DNA of 64,000 bases from Orobanche coerulescens (taxonomy: Eukaryota > Streptophyta > Magnoliopsida > Lamiales > Orobanchaceae): the NCBI GenBank assembly GCA_033398695.1, contig CM065802.1, positions 169,565,965-169,629,964 on the forward strand, written 5' to 3'. Positions 10,121 through 20,370 of this stretch are shown here, piece by piece; the first letter of the stretch is position 1; every line of letters starts with the position of its first letter. The position numbers were made by a program, and so were the translations under genes. Under the pieces are notes generated by a model. It searched no databases, was not told where the DNA came from, and saw only the letters and a program-made list of their open reading frames with translations.

Positions 10121-11239
10121 TTGTGGAAACCTAGGCTGTCGGGTTTAGTGGTGTCTGTTGAGTTTTTGTCTCGTCAGATTTTGTCTGACTGAGTCGTGTC
10201 GCGACGTGTCGTCTGAGTTTGTTGGTCGTGATTAGTATCGTGGGGCGATCATCATCTTCGTGCGACCTATGGATGTAAGTCTCCCTCTTTTGTGTTGTGC
10301 CTCGTGTGGCATGAGTTACTGGTATGATTATGTGTTAAGTGATGGAATCCTTATGCAGATTCTTGTTTTTGTGATGCGTTTGTGTGACTCTCATATTTCG
10401 TTTATATGAGTAGTGTTGTCACTATTTATGTCCTGTTGACTGTGATATTTGACTGTTTGTTTTCCGGTAAAAGACATGTGCTATCTTGATTTTGAGCAAG
10501 TTGATGCGTGTGTTGTGGTGTATGTAAGTGAATATTGTTACATGTGAGTTTTTAGGCATTCTAGCCTAATAGATTTTCGAAAACCTTGAGTATCTTAGAA
10601 AATAAATTTCGAGACGTACCTTTAAAATGAATTATTTTCTCGCAGTACTTTCAAAGTGCTTTCTAGTGCCGCAATATATTTCAAATTATTCCAATTGGGG
10701 ACCAAAATATTTTGAGATATTTTCAATTATTTAGAAATGCTTTGCTTAGACCCGAGGGTCGAATATTTTCGAAAGTTTTTCACTAAAAGAAGAGTGTCCT
10801 CATTTTTGTTCAACGCAAGATGGTTTTCAAAGTCTCGACAATGATGTTTGTTCAACTTTTTGTAAAGTGATACTCAAGATCAACTAGTGTTTCCAAAAAA
10901 TTTTACCGTTAGTGGTGGTGTGAGCATGGAGTCGTTCGCCACACAGTTGTTGTATTAGCCCTCTGTGAGAAGTGTAATGTTGGTATTGAATATTGTCGCT
11001 TTGCGATGATTTATGTGTTATCGCACCCGTGCGAGCTGTTGAAACTTGAGTTTGCATGATTGTGTACATACGTGGTTGTTTCGTGATGTTTAGTAATTAT
11101 ATGCTGGTCATCGTTCGGGCCGTTGTAATCGTCGAATGATGCCGTGGTTGTTGTGATTTTAGTATGTGTTGATATGTTATGCCAAGTTGGCATCTCCGGT
11201 TTGTTGTTTTGTGATGTTATGTTCCATTGTATCTAGCAT

Positions 11240-11506
11240 TTGTATATTTGGTATGCCGAGCCGAGGTGTTTCAACCGTTGTGTGTCGGGCGCAAGCACGT
11301 ACCAATTATCCTTCTCGTCAGTAACGTGTTTCAAGTGTGGACCCGAGAGACACAGGATTCAGTTTTGTGAGTTGGGTTCCGAGTCTTTCGGGGTGCGAAC
11401 TTCAGTACAGATATCAGGATCGGCTCTAAGAGGCCCATGGGAAATGTTTCCGTCGACTGCTTTTGTGTTGTTGCCTTGTTTCCGTTATTGGGAGTTGCAG
11501 GGATGA
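11240..11506 (+). pseudogene. K2 decayed gag zinc-knuckle region
   Basis: An open stretch of 88 codons contains CFKCGPERHRIQFC, an intact CX2CX4HX4C zinc knuckle, preceded by a damaged EPRCFNRC. The order and neighbouring residues resemble the double knuckle of K3 gag (20140-20343). No capsid part is recognisable upstream, and the start of the open stretch is arbitrary. A second CX2CX4H motif (CFECGQVGH, then a stop) lies near 11970-12030. Confidence 0.6.
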
Positions 11507-11793
11507 CCTTCTTTTATAAGAGGTCGAATATAATACTCGTATTGTTTTTGGACTTCTGCATTTCCTCTTTCTCAGGTCTGTCGACTCGCTCCTGTTCGTT
11601 GATACTTTCTGAACTTGTCATATATTTCGGTTTCATCGTTCGAACGAGCCATGATCTTGTTTTGGGTCGATCCGGTTATTGCTGTGACTTTTCCGAGTTC
11701 GATTCGATTCTTGTGAACCTTGTTCGGAAGTAACATCTTTTGGTTCTACTTGTTCTTTCGATGTCTTGAGTTGATGTGTGAACTTCGGAGTCA

Positions 11794-11919
11794 TTGTTCG
11801 ACCGTTGTCATTCGATCATTGTTGTTCGATCGTTGTTATTCGATCATTGTTGTTCGATTGTTGTTGTTTGATCGTTGTTGCTCGATCATTGTTTTTCGAT
11901 CGTTGTTGTTCGATCGGGA
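11794..11919 (+). repeat. 14-bp tandem repeat with GATC core
   Basis: Nine consecutive 14-bp units vary around TTGTTCGATCGTTG, the first starting at 11794 and the last ending at 11919. They lie in the noncoding 3' part of the K2 internal region. Confidence 0.85.
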
Positions 11920-12467
11920 TTGTCTGACTATGGTTGCCTGATCTCGTACCGCGAAGAATTGTCATTCACTGTTAGTCAACTGTTTCGAGTGTGGCCAGGT
12001 GGGTCACTGAGCCGTGCATTGCGAGACGGTAGCTGAGAGATTTGGGGATCGAGGCTGCATTTATGCTCCGAAAGGACACGTAGATGCCTATTGTGGTTTT
12101 GAGGATTTCGGCGTAGTCCGAATTGTTTGTGATTGTCCTTGTGGATCGTTTTGTGTTTATTTCTGTTTTCTCGACTGTGCGTGTTTCCTTGTAATAGGTG
12201 CTTTGTGTTTTGGGATTGTTCAGATAATTGATTTGATTGTATTATTTGTTAGATGATGCTTGTCACTTGTTGGTTTTATTATGTCTCTACCGGTGGCGTT
12301 GTGTTGGTCGTCGTGGAGCGTGTTTTCACGCCGTATATTTCTTCGCGTTGCTTGTAACGTTTTGCAGTTGGGCACGAGTTCTAGATTCTTTTGTATATCA
12401 TTGAGTGTTTCCTGACGGGATATTGCTTCTCCGTACTTGTTTTAAGTTTCGGGAAGAAACTTGTTTT

Positions 12468-12480
12468 AAGGAGGGTAGTA
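12468..12480 (+). other. K2 polypurine tract
   Basis: AAGGAGGGTAGTA directly precedes the 3' LTR start at 12481. Confidence 0.82.
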
Positions 12481-13053
12481 TGTAATATCCGCAATTTCGA
12501 TTTCCGGTCATTTCTTTTTTTTTGAAGGAGTCCGTTTTGATGACTCTCTTGTGACCGTTTCGTCATTCTGAGAATGATTAATTCTGCACTTTTTGGCATC
12601 CGAGTTTGTTTCGGTGTTGTTTTGTTGAGTTTCGTGCTTCTTAGCAACTTTTCCGTATTTGAGTTCGATTCGAATCTCATTCGAAACTGCTGTTTCAAGT
12701 TTCCTGTAAGTCCGTTTAACTTTGTTAGACGTGTTGCGAACTTCGGTTTGGTTATTCGGTCACGTATTGTGATTTTTGGGCGTTTTGGGCCATTTTGTAA
12801 TTTACCCAAAGTTGTGGGTATCCGCATAAGTATTTGTTGTCTTGACCCTTTTCATGGTCGCGTGTGATTAATTGTTGCATGATATTTCATTTCGGGACGA
12901 TGTCGCTGTCCGCGAGCATTTCTTCGTGTTCGTTCCGTGCGTTTTTGGGAATCGAGTCGCTAGGCCACTACAGCTGGGCGCTGGCCAGACGGTTGCGGGA
13001 GGAACCAGCACGGCAGTTGGGCGCTGGCCGGACGGGTGCGGAAGGTACCGGCA

Positions 13054-13350
13054 TAGCGTACGCTACTACCGGGAGAATGCGCGCGCTAACCGGCAGGCGT
13101 AGCGCACGGTATGCGGCATCCAGTGCGCGCTACCTCGGCCGGGCAATGGGGCACCTGAGGTTCTGGACTCCGGAGGGTTGGCAAGTAGCGCACGCTGGGG
13201 CCGGTCTCTGCGCACGCTAACCAGCAGACGTAGCGCACGCTGCTCGGCAGCCAGCGCGCGCTACCGTGGCGGGGGGATCGGTCCAGGAGGCTCTGGATTA
13301 GACCATGGCCGGCCCGCTAACGCACGCTGCCGGCACCCTAGCGCACGCTA
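13054..13350 (+). promoter_or_regulatory. K2 U3 array of ten TAGCGCACGCTA-like palindromes
   Basis: Twelve-base CpG-rich palindromes or near-palindromes start at 13054, 13077, 13100, 13121, 13186, 13208, 13231, 13252, 13318 and 13339. Steps are 23, 23, 21, 65, 22, 23, 21, 66 and 21 bp, so most are about one unit of 22 and two are about three units. They form five pairs, as in K1, although the motif is different. The TATA box follows the last copy by about 12 bp. Confidence 0.85.
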
Positions 13351-13362
13351 GGGCGGCCAGCC

Positions 13363-13369
13363 TATATAT
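13363..13369 (+). promoter_or_regulatory. K2 3' LTR TATA box
   Basis: TATATAT follows the palindrome array; the 5' LTR copy of this site is deleted. Confidence 0.65.
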
Positions 13370-15155
13370 TTGACCGAGCAGCCCTGTTTCCAACCATTTT
13401 TCATTTCCCATCTTTCTTTTCCGCGACAAGAGATTTTTAGAGCGAGGAGACATGTTGTTGAACAACAAATCCATGAAGTTCTTGAGTTCATATCATTGAT
13501 TGATCATTCCATAACATCCTTTGATCCAGCGAATCAATGTTAGATTTCCTAGAACCCTATCTTTGGGAAATTTTGGAGTTTTCGGGTTCTTGTCCAATTC
13601 GTTCCGTATTGTTGATTAATACATGATGGGTATGATTAATCTTAATATTATTCATGTGTTTAACATCATTTAATCCATTGTTCTTCGTCGAATCAAGGTA
13701 TATTTTTTGATTTCCTTCGAGTTGACTTTTTGGGGGATTTGTTCTTGATTTCATTTTCCTTCCGTTTTTGATGAACCGATTGTTGTAAAATGATGTTTTT
13801 AAACATATCCTATGGATTGAATATCCATATTTCGGTTGGGAATTCCATTTTCATGTTTTGTCGTGTCGATTCGTGTTCTTGGCCGTTTTGGGGGAAACCC
13901 TTGAACTTTCATCGTTTGTTACTTGAATTCAGCGGCTTTGGGTCGTACTATGGAATTCATTTTCATTGTTATTGTTGTCGTTCGTAGTTTATTGTTGCGG
14001 GTTGTCGTTTGGCGGAGTCAGCGGGTTCATAGTCGGTCCGAGTCTCCTCAATTCGGTTGATTCTCCGTGTTGTGATTATTCGAGGCAAGTATCTTTCCCA
14101 TACATTTCAGGTTTCGTAGGCATAATTGTTGGTAAATGATTTTATGTAAAATCCTGATGTTTAATGAATGTTAAAAAGTATCGGTATGTTCTCGATAAAT
14201 GCTGTCTTTCAACGATAACTTGGATGCTTCGTGAATAAGTGTGTTTTTGGCCTATGTGAGTTAACTCCATTGGTTGAAAGATTTATGATCACATTTAGTG
14301 AATGTAATAAACCGTAATCATTTACCAAGGATAACGTGTTGTTATGTGTACTTGTTCGGTGAATATGTGACGGGTGATAGTGGTTGTTACTCATTTGAAA
14401 TGAAGTTGTGATGCTTAATGTTGCTTGGCTTGATAGTTGATTATTGTTGTGTGCTTGTTGTATGTGATGTGCCTCCGGGTAGGATTGTTGAATCTCCGGA
14501 ATCCGTACTTGCTAGTATGGGTCGGGCGTGGCCGTAGGTTTATCCACCGGGTATGTCTTGCGGGGACTCTGAGGTCCGTGGCTTGTTAGCCCGATGCCGA
14601 GATAACTGATGGGGTTATCGTCGGGTATGTCTTGAGGGGACTCCGAGGTTCGTAGCTTGTTAGCGCGATGCTGGGTTAACTTACGGTTGTGGTTTGGTTA
14701 AGTACGTATCTGTGCTTGTAGTGACGTGACTGTCGTTACGGTGACATGTGGTTTGATATAGTTTCCATGTGGGTTATTCACTCGGGTTTGTTCTACGGGA
14801 GCATCTGAGGTCCGTGGCTTGCTAGCACGGGACGTGAATAATCTATGGAAATAGGTTGTTATGGTATGATCGGGTCATGGACCCCGCGTGTTGTTATCGT
14901 AATTTTGTTTTGGGAAAATGACTTTTGGGCTGTGTCCCTAAATGTTTTCGAAAGGCTTGAGAGTTCTTAAAATCCCAAATGTTTTCAAAACTCCCGAGAT
15001 CGTAAAATGTTTTTATAAGATGCATATCGGGTTTACCCCTATCTTTTGATTTAACCGTTTTGATCAAGTGATTTACCTCGGGAAGTATGTTTAGGATTAT
15101 CATGTTCCGTGGAGTATGATATGTATGGCTCATTTTCGTATTTTATACTTGCACT

Positions 15156-15195
15156 AGCAAAACAGTGGAGTTTTGCTAACCCCTGAGTATTCGGG
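15156..15195 (+). other. K2 3' LTR double hairpin
   Basis: AGCAAAA pairs with TTTTGCT (15156-15177). In the second stem the left arm has changed from CCCCCGA to CCCCTGA, which keeps pairing to TCGGG through a G-U wobble. Acceptor-like TTCAG/GT at 15220. Confidence 0.65.
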
Positions 15196-15555
15196 CGGTG
15201 GATGTCTATATTGCATTCAGGTTTTGGAGCATAGCATAGGGTCGGCATGAGGGATGATGAAAGATGAACGATACTAATCACACGAGGACCCGTTGATGTC
15301 GTATTAGTTTAGTTGTATTTTATTTTCCGCTGCAGTATTCTTTCCCCATTGTACGGGAGTGTGTTGTACTCGACCCCTGTGTGGGCATGTGTTGTGATTG
15401 AGTTGTATGTATTTATTGAAAGACCAAATCGGTCTACTGAGTCATTTTAGCCTTAAAGGCATTGTTGAGTTGTTCGATGTTGTTACCAACCTGGTAGATC
15501 CTTAAGGAAAGATTCTACGGCATGTAATATCCTTGAGCAGATTGGGGGTATTACA

Positions 15556-15560
15556 TAAAC
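15556..15560. repeat. K2 target-site duplication, right copy
   Basis: TAAAC, identical to 7756-7760. Confidence 0.9.
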
Positions 15561-15973
15561 AAACACCTCCCTTAGCATACAAACTACATAACCATTTAAT
15601 GTAACTTGCTAAAACTCAACCAACAAAGAAACAAAGAAAACAATAAAAATTTATAAGCAATGTTCATAGTATTTAGTAATCCTTAGAAGTATTTCATATT
15701 GCATTTCAACTTTTGATTTGATTTGGATTGTGTACTTTTTTAGAAACTTTTTATAAGTCCGTGGAATATTAGAACATATACTATAGATAGAATTGACTAA
15801 CAATGATTCATGAAAATCAGCCATGAATGAATGATTGGTTTCAGTCGGTTGGTGTTCTGTCCCAACAAAGGTAAATTTCTGAATAAGAGTCATTAATGTA
15901 TTAAACTACTACTATTTATGTAAATTTTCTGAATAACAAAATTGTTCTTAATACAGATTTCGTTCTGCATTAG
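15561..15973. other. Host noncoding AT-rich stretch
   Basis: About 410 bp of AT-rich DNA between K2 and the PPR fragment. I see nothing else in it; it ends with ATTAG, which could be a splice acceptor or simply the truncation point of the gene copy. Confidence 0.5.
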
Positions 15974-16219
15974 CTTGATGAGAAAGAGAAAGAACGATAC
16001 TTGGTTCAGCACAGTGAGAAAATTGTTGTGGCATTTGGGTTCATAAGTATGTCTAAAACGAAACCAATAATGGTGTTCAAGATTATGAGACTATGTGGAG
16101 ACTGTCACACTGCAATGAAGTACATATCAGTTGCAAGGGGAAGAGAAATAGTGGTGAAAGATTTGAATAAGTTTCAGCATTTTAAGAATGTGTTGTTTTC
16201 GTGCAATGAGTATTGGTGA
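15974..16219 (+). pseudogene. PPR protein C-terminal DYW domain, 5'-truncated
   Basis: The 81 codons from LDEKEKERYLVQHSEK to the stop match the C-terminal DYW cytidine-deaminase-like domain of plant organellar PPR proteins. Visible are HSEK (zinc ligand His and active Glu), CGDCHTAMKY (zinc Cys pair) and the end CNEYW, where most relatives have DYW. No PPR repeats are found upstream; about 400 bp away lies K2. Such genes usually lack introns and encode several hundred residues, so this is a truncated copy and very probably not functional. The reading frame itself is undamaged, which suggests recent truncation or a fragment not yet decayed. Confidence 0.85.
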
Positions 16220-16993
16220 TTCATTAGGTTCTGTATAACATGCGGTTTAAGGTTCTTATTAGCAGCAAAAGAATGAAAGATGTTGAACCTGTAAGCACTG
16301 TATTAAGCCGGAATCAGGTTCAATTTTTTTAGTTCATTATTCTGATCTCTTACTGCAAATAAGTTATAGGGATATTAAGTTTACTTTTTGGCATATTTAG
16401 CAAAATAAGATCAAATTGTGCACAAAGTGGTAAAAATGGATTAGATTTTTTCCAAATAGGGAAATTTTGCATTTATTTAACTGAACCGAGTAAATTTATA
16501 TATAACAGGGAGATAGCGAAAATACTTAGAGAGTCCTCATTATTTATTGTTAAGTATTAAAGCTTCAAGTAGTCTATGAAAATTGATGAGGGCTGTGTAA
16601 TAAATGTCGAAGTCATAGGCATAATTTAATTGCAAGAAACTAATGTAAGGAGGAAGATTAATATCAACTGGCCCTGCAGTTTCATCTTTGAAGCATTTAC
16701 AGCACCAAACAATTTCAGTTCTATAATATCAATTGTTGTTGCAGTTTTAGGTATATAATATATTATGCAGTTACAACCCAAAAGAATTTTAACCATTTAC
16801 ATCAATAAATCTTTAAATGTGACTTTTCACTTGGATTTTTGAAGATTATAAATAACCAAACAAATCCACGTCTATCCTAATCCCTTCCACCACCTCCCAA
16901 AAACAACAAACAACTGAAACAAATACCAAACCCATCTCCACAACAGATCGAAAAATAAAGAAAAAGGAATCTTAAATTTCTGAAATAGGTCTT
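16220..16993. other. Host noncoding AT-rich stretch left of K3
   Basis: About 770 bp downstream of the DYW stop with no convincing gene. Pre-insertion continuity with the LINE tail at 25618 is suggested by the K3 target duplication (GTCTT here, ATCTT on the right). Confidence 0.5.
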
Positions 16994-17379
16994 TATAATA
17001 CCCCCAAAACCATATGGGAATATTACACGCCGTAGACACTTTCCACAAGGATCTACCAGGCTAAACATCCATAAACAACCAAATGCTTTCCCGGCCAGGG
17101 TCAAACAATATAATAATACAGACTGTTAAGGTCACTTACACATGAATATACAGACCGATGAGGTCACACAACTCTATCAACAGAACTGACTAAAACAACA
17201 TTACCCACACAGGGGTCGAAACACAATACAGTGGAAGACTGAAATCAAATCTGACAACACTACAAGAATCAAAACATCTCTCAACTCTTGATTAGTATCA
17301 CAGATCGTCATCCACTTGTGCCAATCCTGTGACTGCTTCCCCGAACCTGCATGTACCTGGACACAAAACAGACATCCAC

Positions 17380-17421
17380 CCCCCAATTACTCGGGGGTTA
17401 GTAAAAGTCTACTGTTTTACT
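17380..17421 (-). other. K3 3' LTR double hairpin
   Basis: On the minus strand, AGTAAAA pairs with TTTTACT; K1 and K2 have AGCAAAA and TTTTGCT here, a C-G to T-A compensatory change. The second stem is CCCCCGA with TTGGGGG around GTAA, where the C-to-T change is tolerated by a G-U pair. Confidence 0.75.
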
Positions 17422-17740
17422 AGTGCAAGTATAATACGATACGAAATGCAACAAGTAAATAGCAACTACGAATTTAATACGGAAATCAATTATCAAATGT
17501 TCCCTAGAAGTTTTAAAATTTCGAACTCAAGCAAGAGATATTTGAAAAGGAACTCATCATCTCGGGGATTTTTGAAGTAGAAATTCTTTTGGACCTCGAG
17601 TCCCAATTTACAAAACCTTTTCGTAAACATTAGGGCCTCAGCCCTATTCTCATTTCAAAACACACTAGATAAGGTTTCATTATGAGTCCGAGACCCATAT
17701 ATAAAATGTTATCCAAACAATCACTGTTGTTCAATCATTG

Positions 17741-17995
17741 TTCGTACACATCATGTACCGAACTTCGGAGGCCTCGACGGACCTTACCCGGACCACACGC
17801 ACTGTTCGTACACATCATGTACCGAACTCCGGAGGCCTCGACGGACCCTACCCGGCCACAAACATCGTTCGTACACGTTATGTACCAAACTCCAGAGGCC
17901 TCGTCAGATCCTACCTGGATCACACACCTTTGTTCGTACACATCATGTACCGAACTCCAGAGGCCTCGTCAGGCCTTACCTGGAACACACACATC
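17741..17995 (-). repeat. K3 3' LTR minisatellite, four 64-bp units
   Basis: Units beginning TTCGTACACATCATGTACC (plus strand) start at 17741, 17805, 17868 and 17933. Each contains GAGGCCTCG and a CGACGGACC or CGTCAGATCC core. The 5' LTR has the same four units from 23751. Confidence 0.85.
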
Positions 17996-19581
17996 GACAC
18001 GACACAACTCATAATCATCAAATGTCGAGCCATTCCACATTACACCGAAATGTATAACCAAGTATGTAAATTAAAACGACACAAGTATCATAATCATCAC
18101 GACAACTCAACACTGACCAAACACACCCGGCACAACTTAGATGATTAACACAACCAACACAATTCCACGACGTTGTCTAAGTGAGGGTATTATCGCTACC
18201 ATCAATTGTTCATAATAATCAATTCATACGAAGCATATCCTCGAAAGTAAAACAATGCATCACAACCATAACACGACGTCCCTATTCACAAGACACAATT
18301 CGTATAGTAAAATACTTTCCTTAATAACCGCTACCGAATACTCCGAAGAACACGGTTCGACCGGGAAGCTCGGACCCCAAAAAGACAACGAACGGAAGGG
18401 TTTCGACTCGAGTTCTTCACAAGAATTTCGTCCCTAAGTCATACCAATGATAAATCAACAATCGTACGATGAATAATAATCAAACAACGCCCAATACCCC
18501 CTTTAAGACCTTTCATCGGACACCTTCAAGGCGTCAATTAAGAACTCGATCGAAACGACGAATCGATACGATCCAACCATGGAATAACAAGGGAAATGGT
18601 GTAATACATCTAAATAATCATCAATCCATCACAATCCTAAGTTAAATCGGATTAAACGGACGAAATCCAACAAAATCCCCAAATTCCCCAAAACTAGATT
18701 TATAGAAAATCTAACCTTGATTCGGTCGATCGGGGGAGGTTATGGAATGATTAATCGATGTTAGAAGCTCAAGAACTTCGTGGATTCACCACCTGACAAC
18801 ATGCCTTCGACCTCTCCAAGCTTCCAGCCGCGGAAGGAGAAGAACGAAATGAAAAACGGGTGAAGAAGTAGCCTGCCCGACCATATATATATCGCCCTGA
18901 CGCGACGCACGCACGCACGACAGGCGCGTCGGTCGCGGCGCGCCACCGCCAGACCGCCGACGCACGAGCACCGGGCACGAGCACTCGCCGCGTGCGCAGG
19001 TGCCGTGGCCGCACGAGCACCGGATCGCGGCGTGTACTCGTGGCGCCACGCCAGGCGCACTGGCCGGTCCTCGCCGCACGTGGCCGGCCCGTGTTTAGCC
19101 GCCATGACTCGACGACTCAATTCCAAAACGCATTTAACGAACACGATGAATAGTACAACATTCAAAAAATGAGTGAAGCACTAAACAAACACATGATTCC
19201 GACAACCCGAAGGTTGAAAGGACGATACGAAGGCATACACCCCAAAACTTTGGGATTTTACGAAAATGGGCCAAAACGTCCGAAATACACGATACACGAT
19301 CGAAACACCAAACCAAAGCTCGCAACATGAATAATAACATTCAATGAACTTACGAGAAACTCTAAACAACTGTTTCGGACGAGATACGCAAGAATCGAAC
19401 TCAAGTGCGGAAAAGCCGCTTAAGAACACGGAACTCAACAAAACGATACTGAAACGAACTCGGATGACAAAAAGTGCAGAATTAACCATCCTCGAAATGA
19501 CGAAACGGTCAGAACAGAGTCTCTAAGATGGACTTCCGCCAAAAAATAAAATTACCGAAAATCGAAATTGCGGATATTACA

Positions 19582-19598
19582 TACTACCCTCCTTAAAA
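19582..19598 (-). other. K3 polypurine tract
   Basis: TTTTAAGGAGGGTAGTA on the minus strand, adjacent to the 3' LTR; nearly identical to the K1 and K2 tracts. Confidence 0.8.
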
Positions 19599-20139
19599 GA
19601 AGTTTCGTCCCGAAACTTAAAACAAGTAGGGAGAAGCAATATCCCGCCAGGAAAACTAAACGAGATACACAATAAATGCATAACTTTCGCCTATCGACGA
19701 AACATTACAAGCAACGCAAAAGAAAATACGGCGTGAAAACACGCTCCACGACGATTAACACAACGCCACCGGCTAAGATTCAAATATTAACGAGTAAATA
19801 ATGACACATCACATACCACATCACATGCATACATTAATCAAAGAAACGCACGCAACGACAAGTCTGGCTCGTCAAACACTACAACAGAGTATACCAAATC
19901 GTTCCCGACAGAAAAACAAATTCCATATAATCATAAGGGCACGAAATAACCGACACCAACCGACACATAATAAATTGCTAATTTCATGACTCCATGGTCC
20001 ACTGTCACGTCTCCGTAGGTTCAGAAACCATACGAAACTTATTCAAAAAAAATATGAGTCGTCAAGCTCCAAACATAAAAATGTCACAAAATGCATCTCT
20101 ACACGAGAAACAATCCACGTAACGAGTACGAAAACACCA
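19599..20139. other. K3 internal noncoding 3' tail
   Basis: About 540 bp between the gag stop and the polypurine tract. The segment next to the tract matches the ends of the K1 and K2 internal regions (TTTAAGTTTCGGGACG). No pol domain is present. Confidence 0.6.
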
Positions 20140-20343
20140 TCACTGGACATCACTGAGCCCTCCAGGAGTAGGGATGGAACTTCGGTTCCCTACCATCTTG
20201 GCAACAACCTCGCAATACTGAACTCGATGCCCCTCGCGTCCACAATTATAACAAGTCACCGGCGGTTTCTTACAATGCGCGTTTTCATAGCCCAAAACAT
20301 TACAGTTGAAACACCTAGGAGCATTACCAAAACTCAAAGACAC
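20140..20343 (-). pseudogene. K3 gag C-terminus: double CCHC zinc knuckle
   Basis: The 67-codon stretch continues gag after a TGA at about 20371. The first knuckle, CFNCNVLGYENAHC, has Tyr where the family has His, consistent with a CAT-to-TAT transition, so zinc binding is probably lost. The second, CYNCGREGHRVQYC, is intact CX2CX4HX4C. The knuckles bind genomic RNA during packaging. The reading ends at GGLSDVQ and the expected protease does not follow. Confidence 0.78.
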
Positions 20344-20370
20344 CGGCTTGGGTCTTTTAGATTCTCGAGC

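Larger units (their letters stand above)
7761..15555 (+). mobile_element. K2: non-autonomous Tekay-like LTR element
   Basis: A complete 7.8-kb element: 5' LTR 7761-10099, iMet-type primer-binding site at 10104, internal region 10100-12480, polypurine tract 12468-12480, 3' LTR 12481-15555 and target duplication TAAAC. The internal region is only 2.4 kb and has no pol; two decayed CCHC knuckles are the only coding traces. It would have needed proteins from a related element. The 5' LTR is 736 bp shorter than the 3' LTR and lacks the promoter region. Confidence 0.9.
12481..15555 (+). repeat. K2 3' LTR (full length)
   Basis: The 3075-bp LTR has the same termini as the 5' copy, the last bases changed to GGGGGTATTACA. 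It retains the GC-rich promoter block: ten TAGCGCACGCTA-like palindromes at 13054-13350, a TATA box at 13363, then donor-like AG/GCAAGTA (intron start 14085), double hairpin 15156-15195 and acceptor-like CAG at 15220. It is followed by the target duplication TAAAC. Confidence 0.9.
16994..19581 (-). repeat. K3 3' LTR
   Basis: 2588 bp, nearly colinear with 23007-25614. On the minus strand it starts TGTAATATCCGC at 19581 and ends at 16994. It has a TATA box at 18883-18891, GC-rich inverted half-sites at about 18900-19090, donor-like CAAG/GTTAGA at about 18716, a 64-bp minisatellite at 17741-17995 and the double hairpin at 17380-17421. The site matching AG/GCAAGTA has mutated to AG/GAAAGTA near 18319. 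Confidence 0.87.

Noticed and set aside
12864..13220. GC-rich open reading frames over the K2 promoter block
   Set aside because: They result from low stop-codon density in the palindrome array; no domain, and they overlap the TATA region of an LTR.
17682..18148. Repetitive protein-like open frames
   Set aside because: They are translations of the four 64-bp minisatellite units in the K3 LTR.
18761..19165. Arg/Ala-rich open frames on the minus strand in the K3 LTR
   Set aside because: Same cause: GC-rich half-site array in U3, overlapping open frames in several phases, no recognisable protein.
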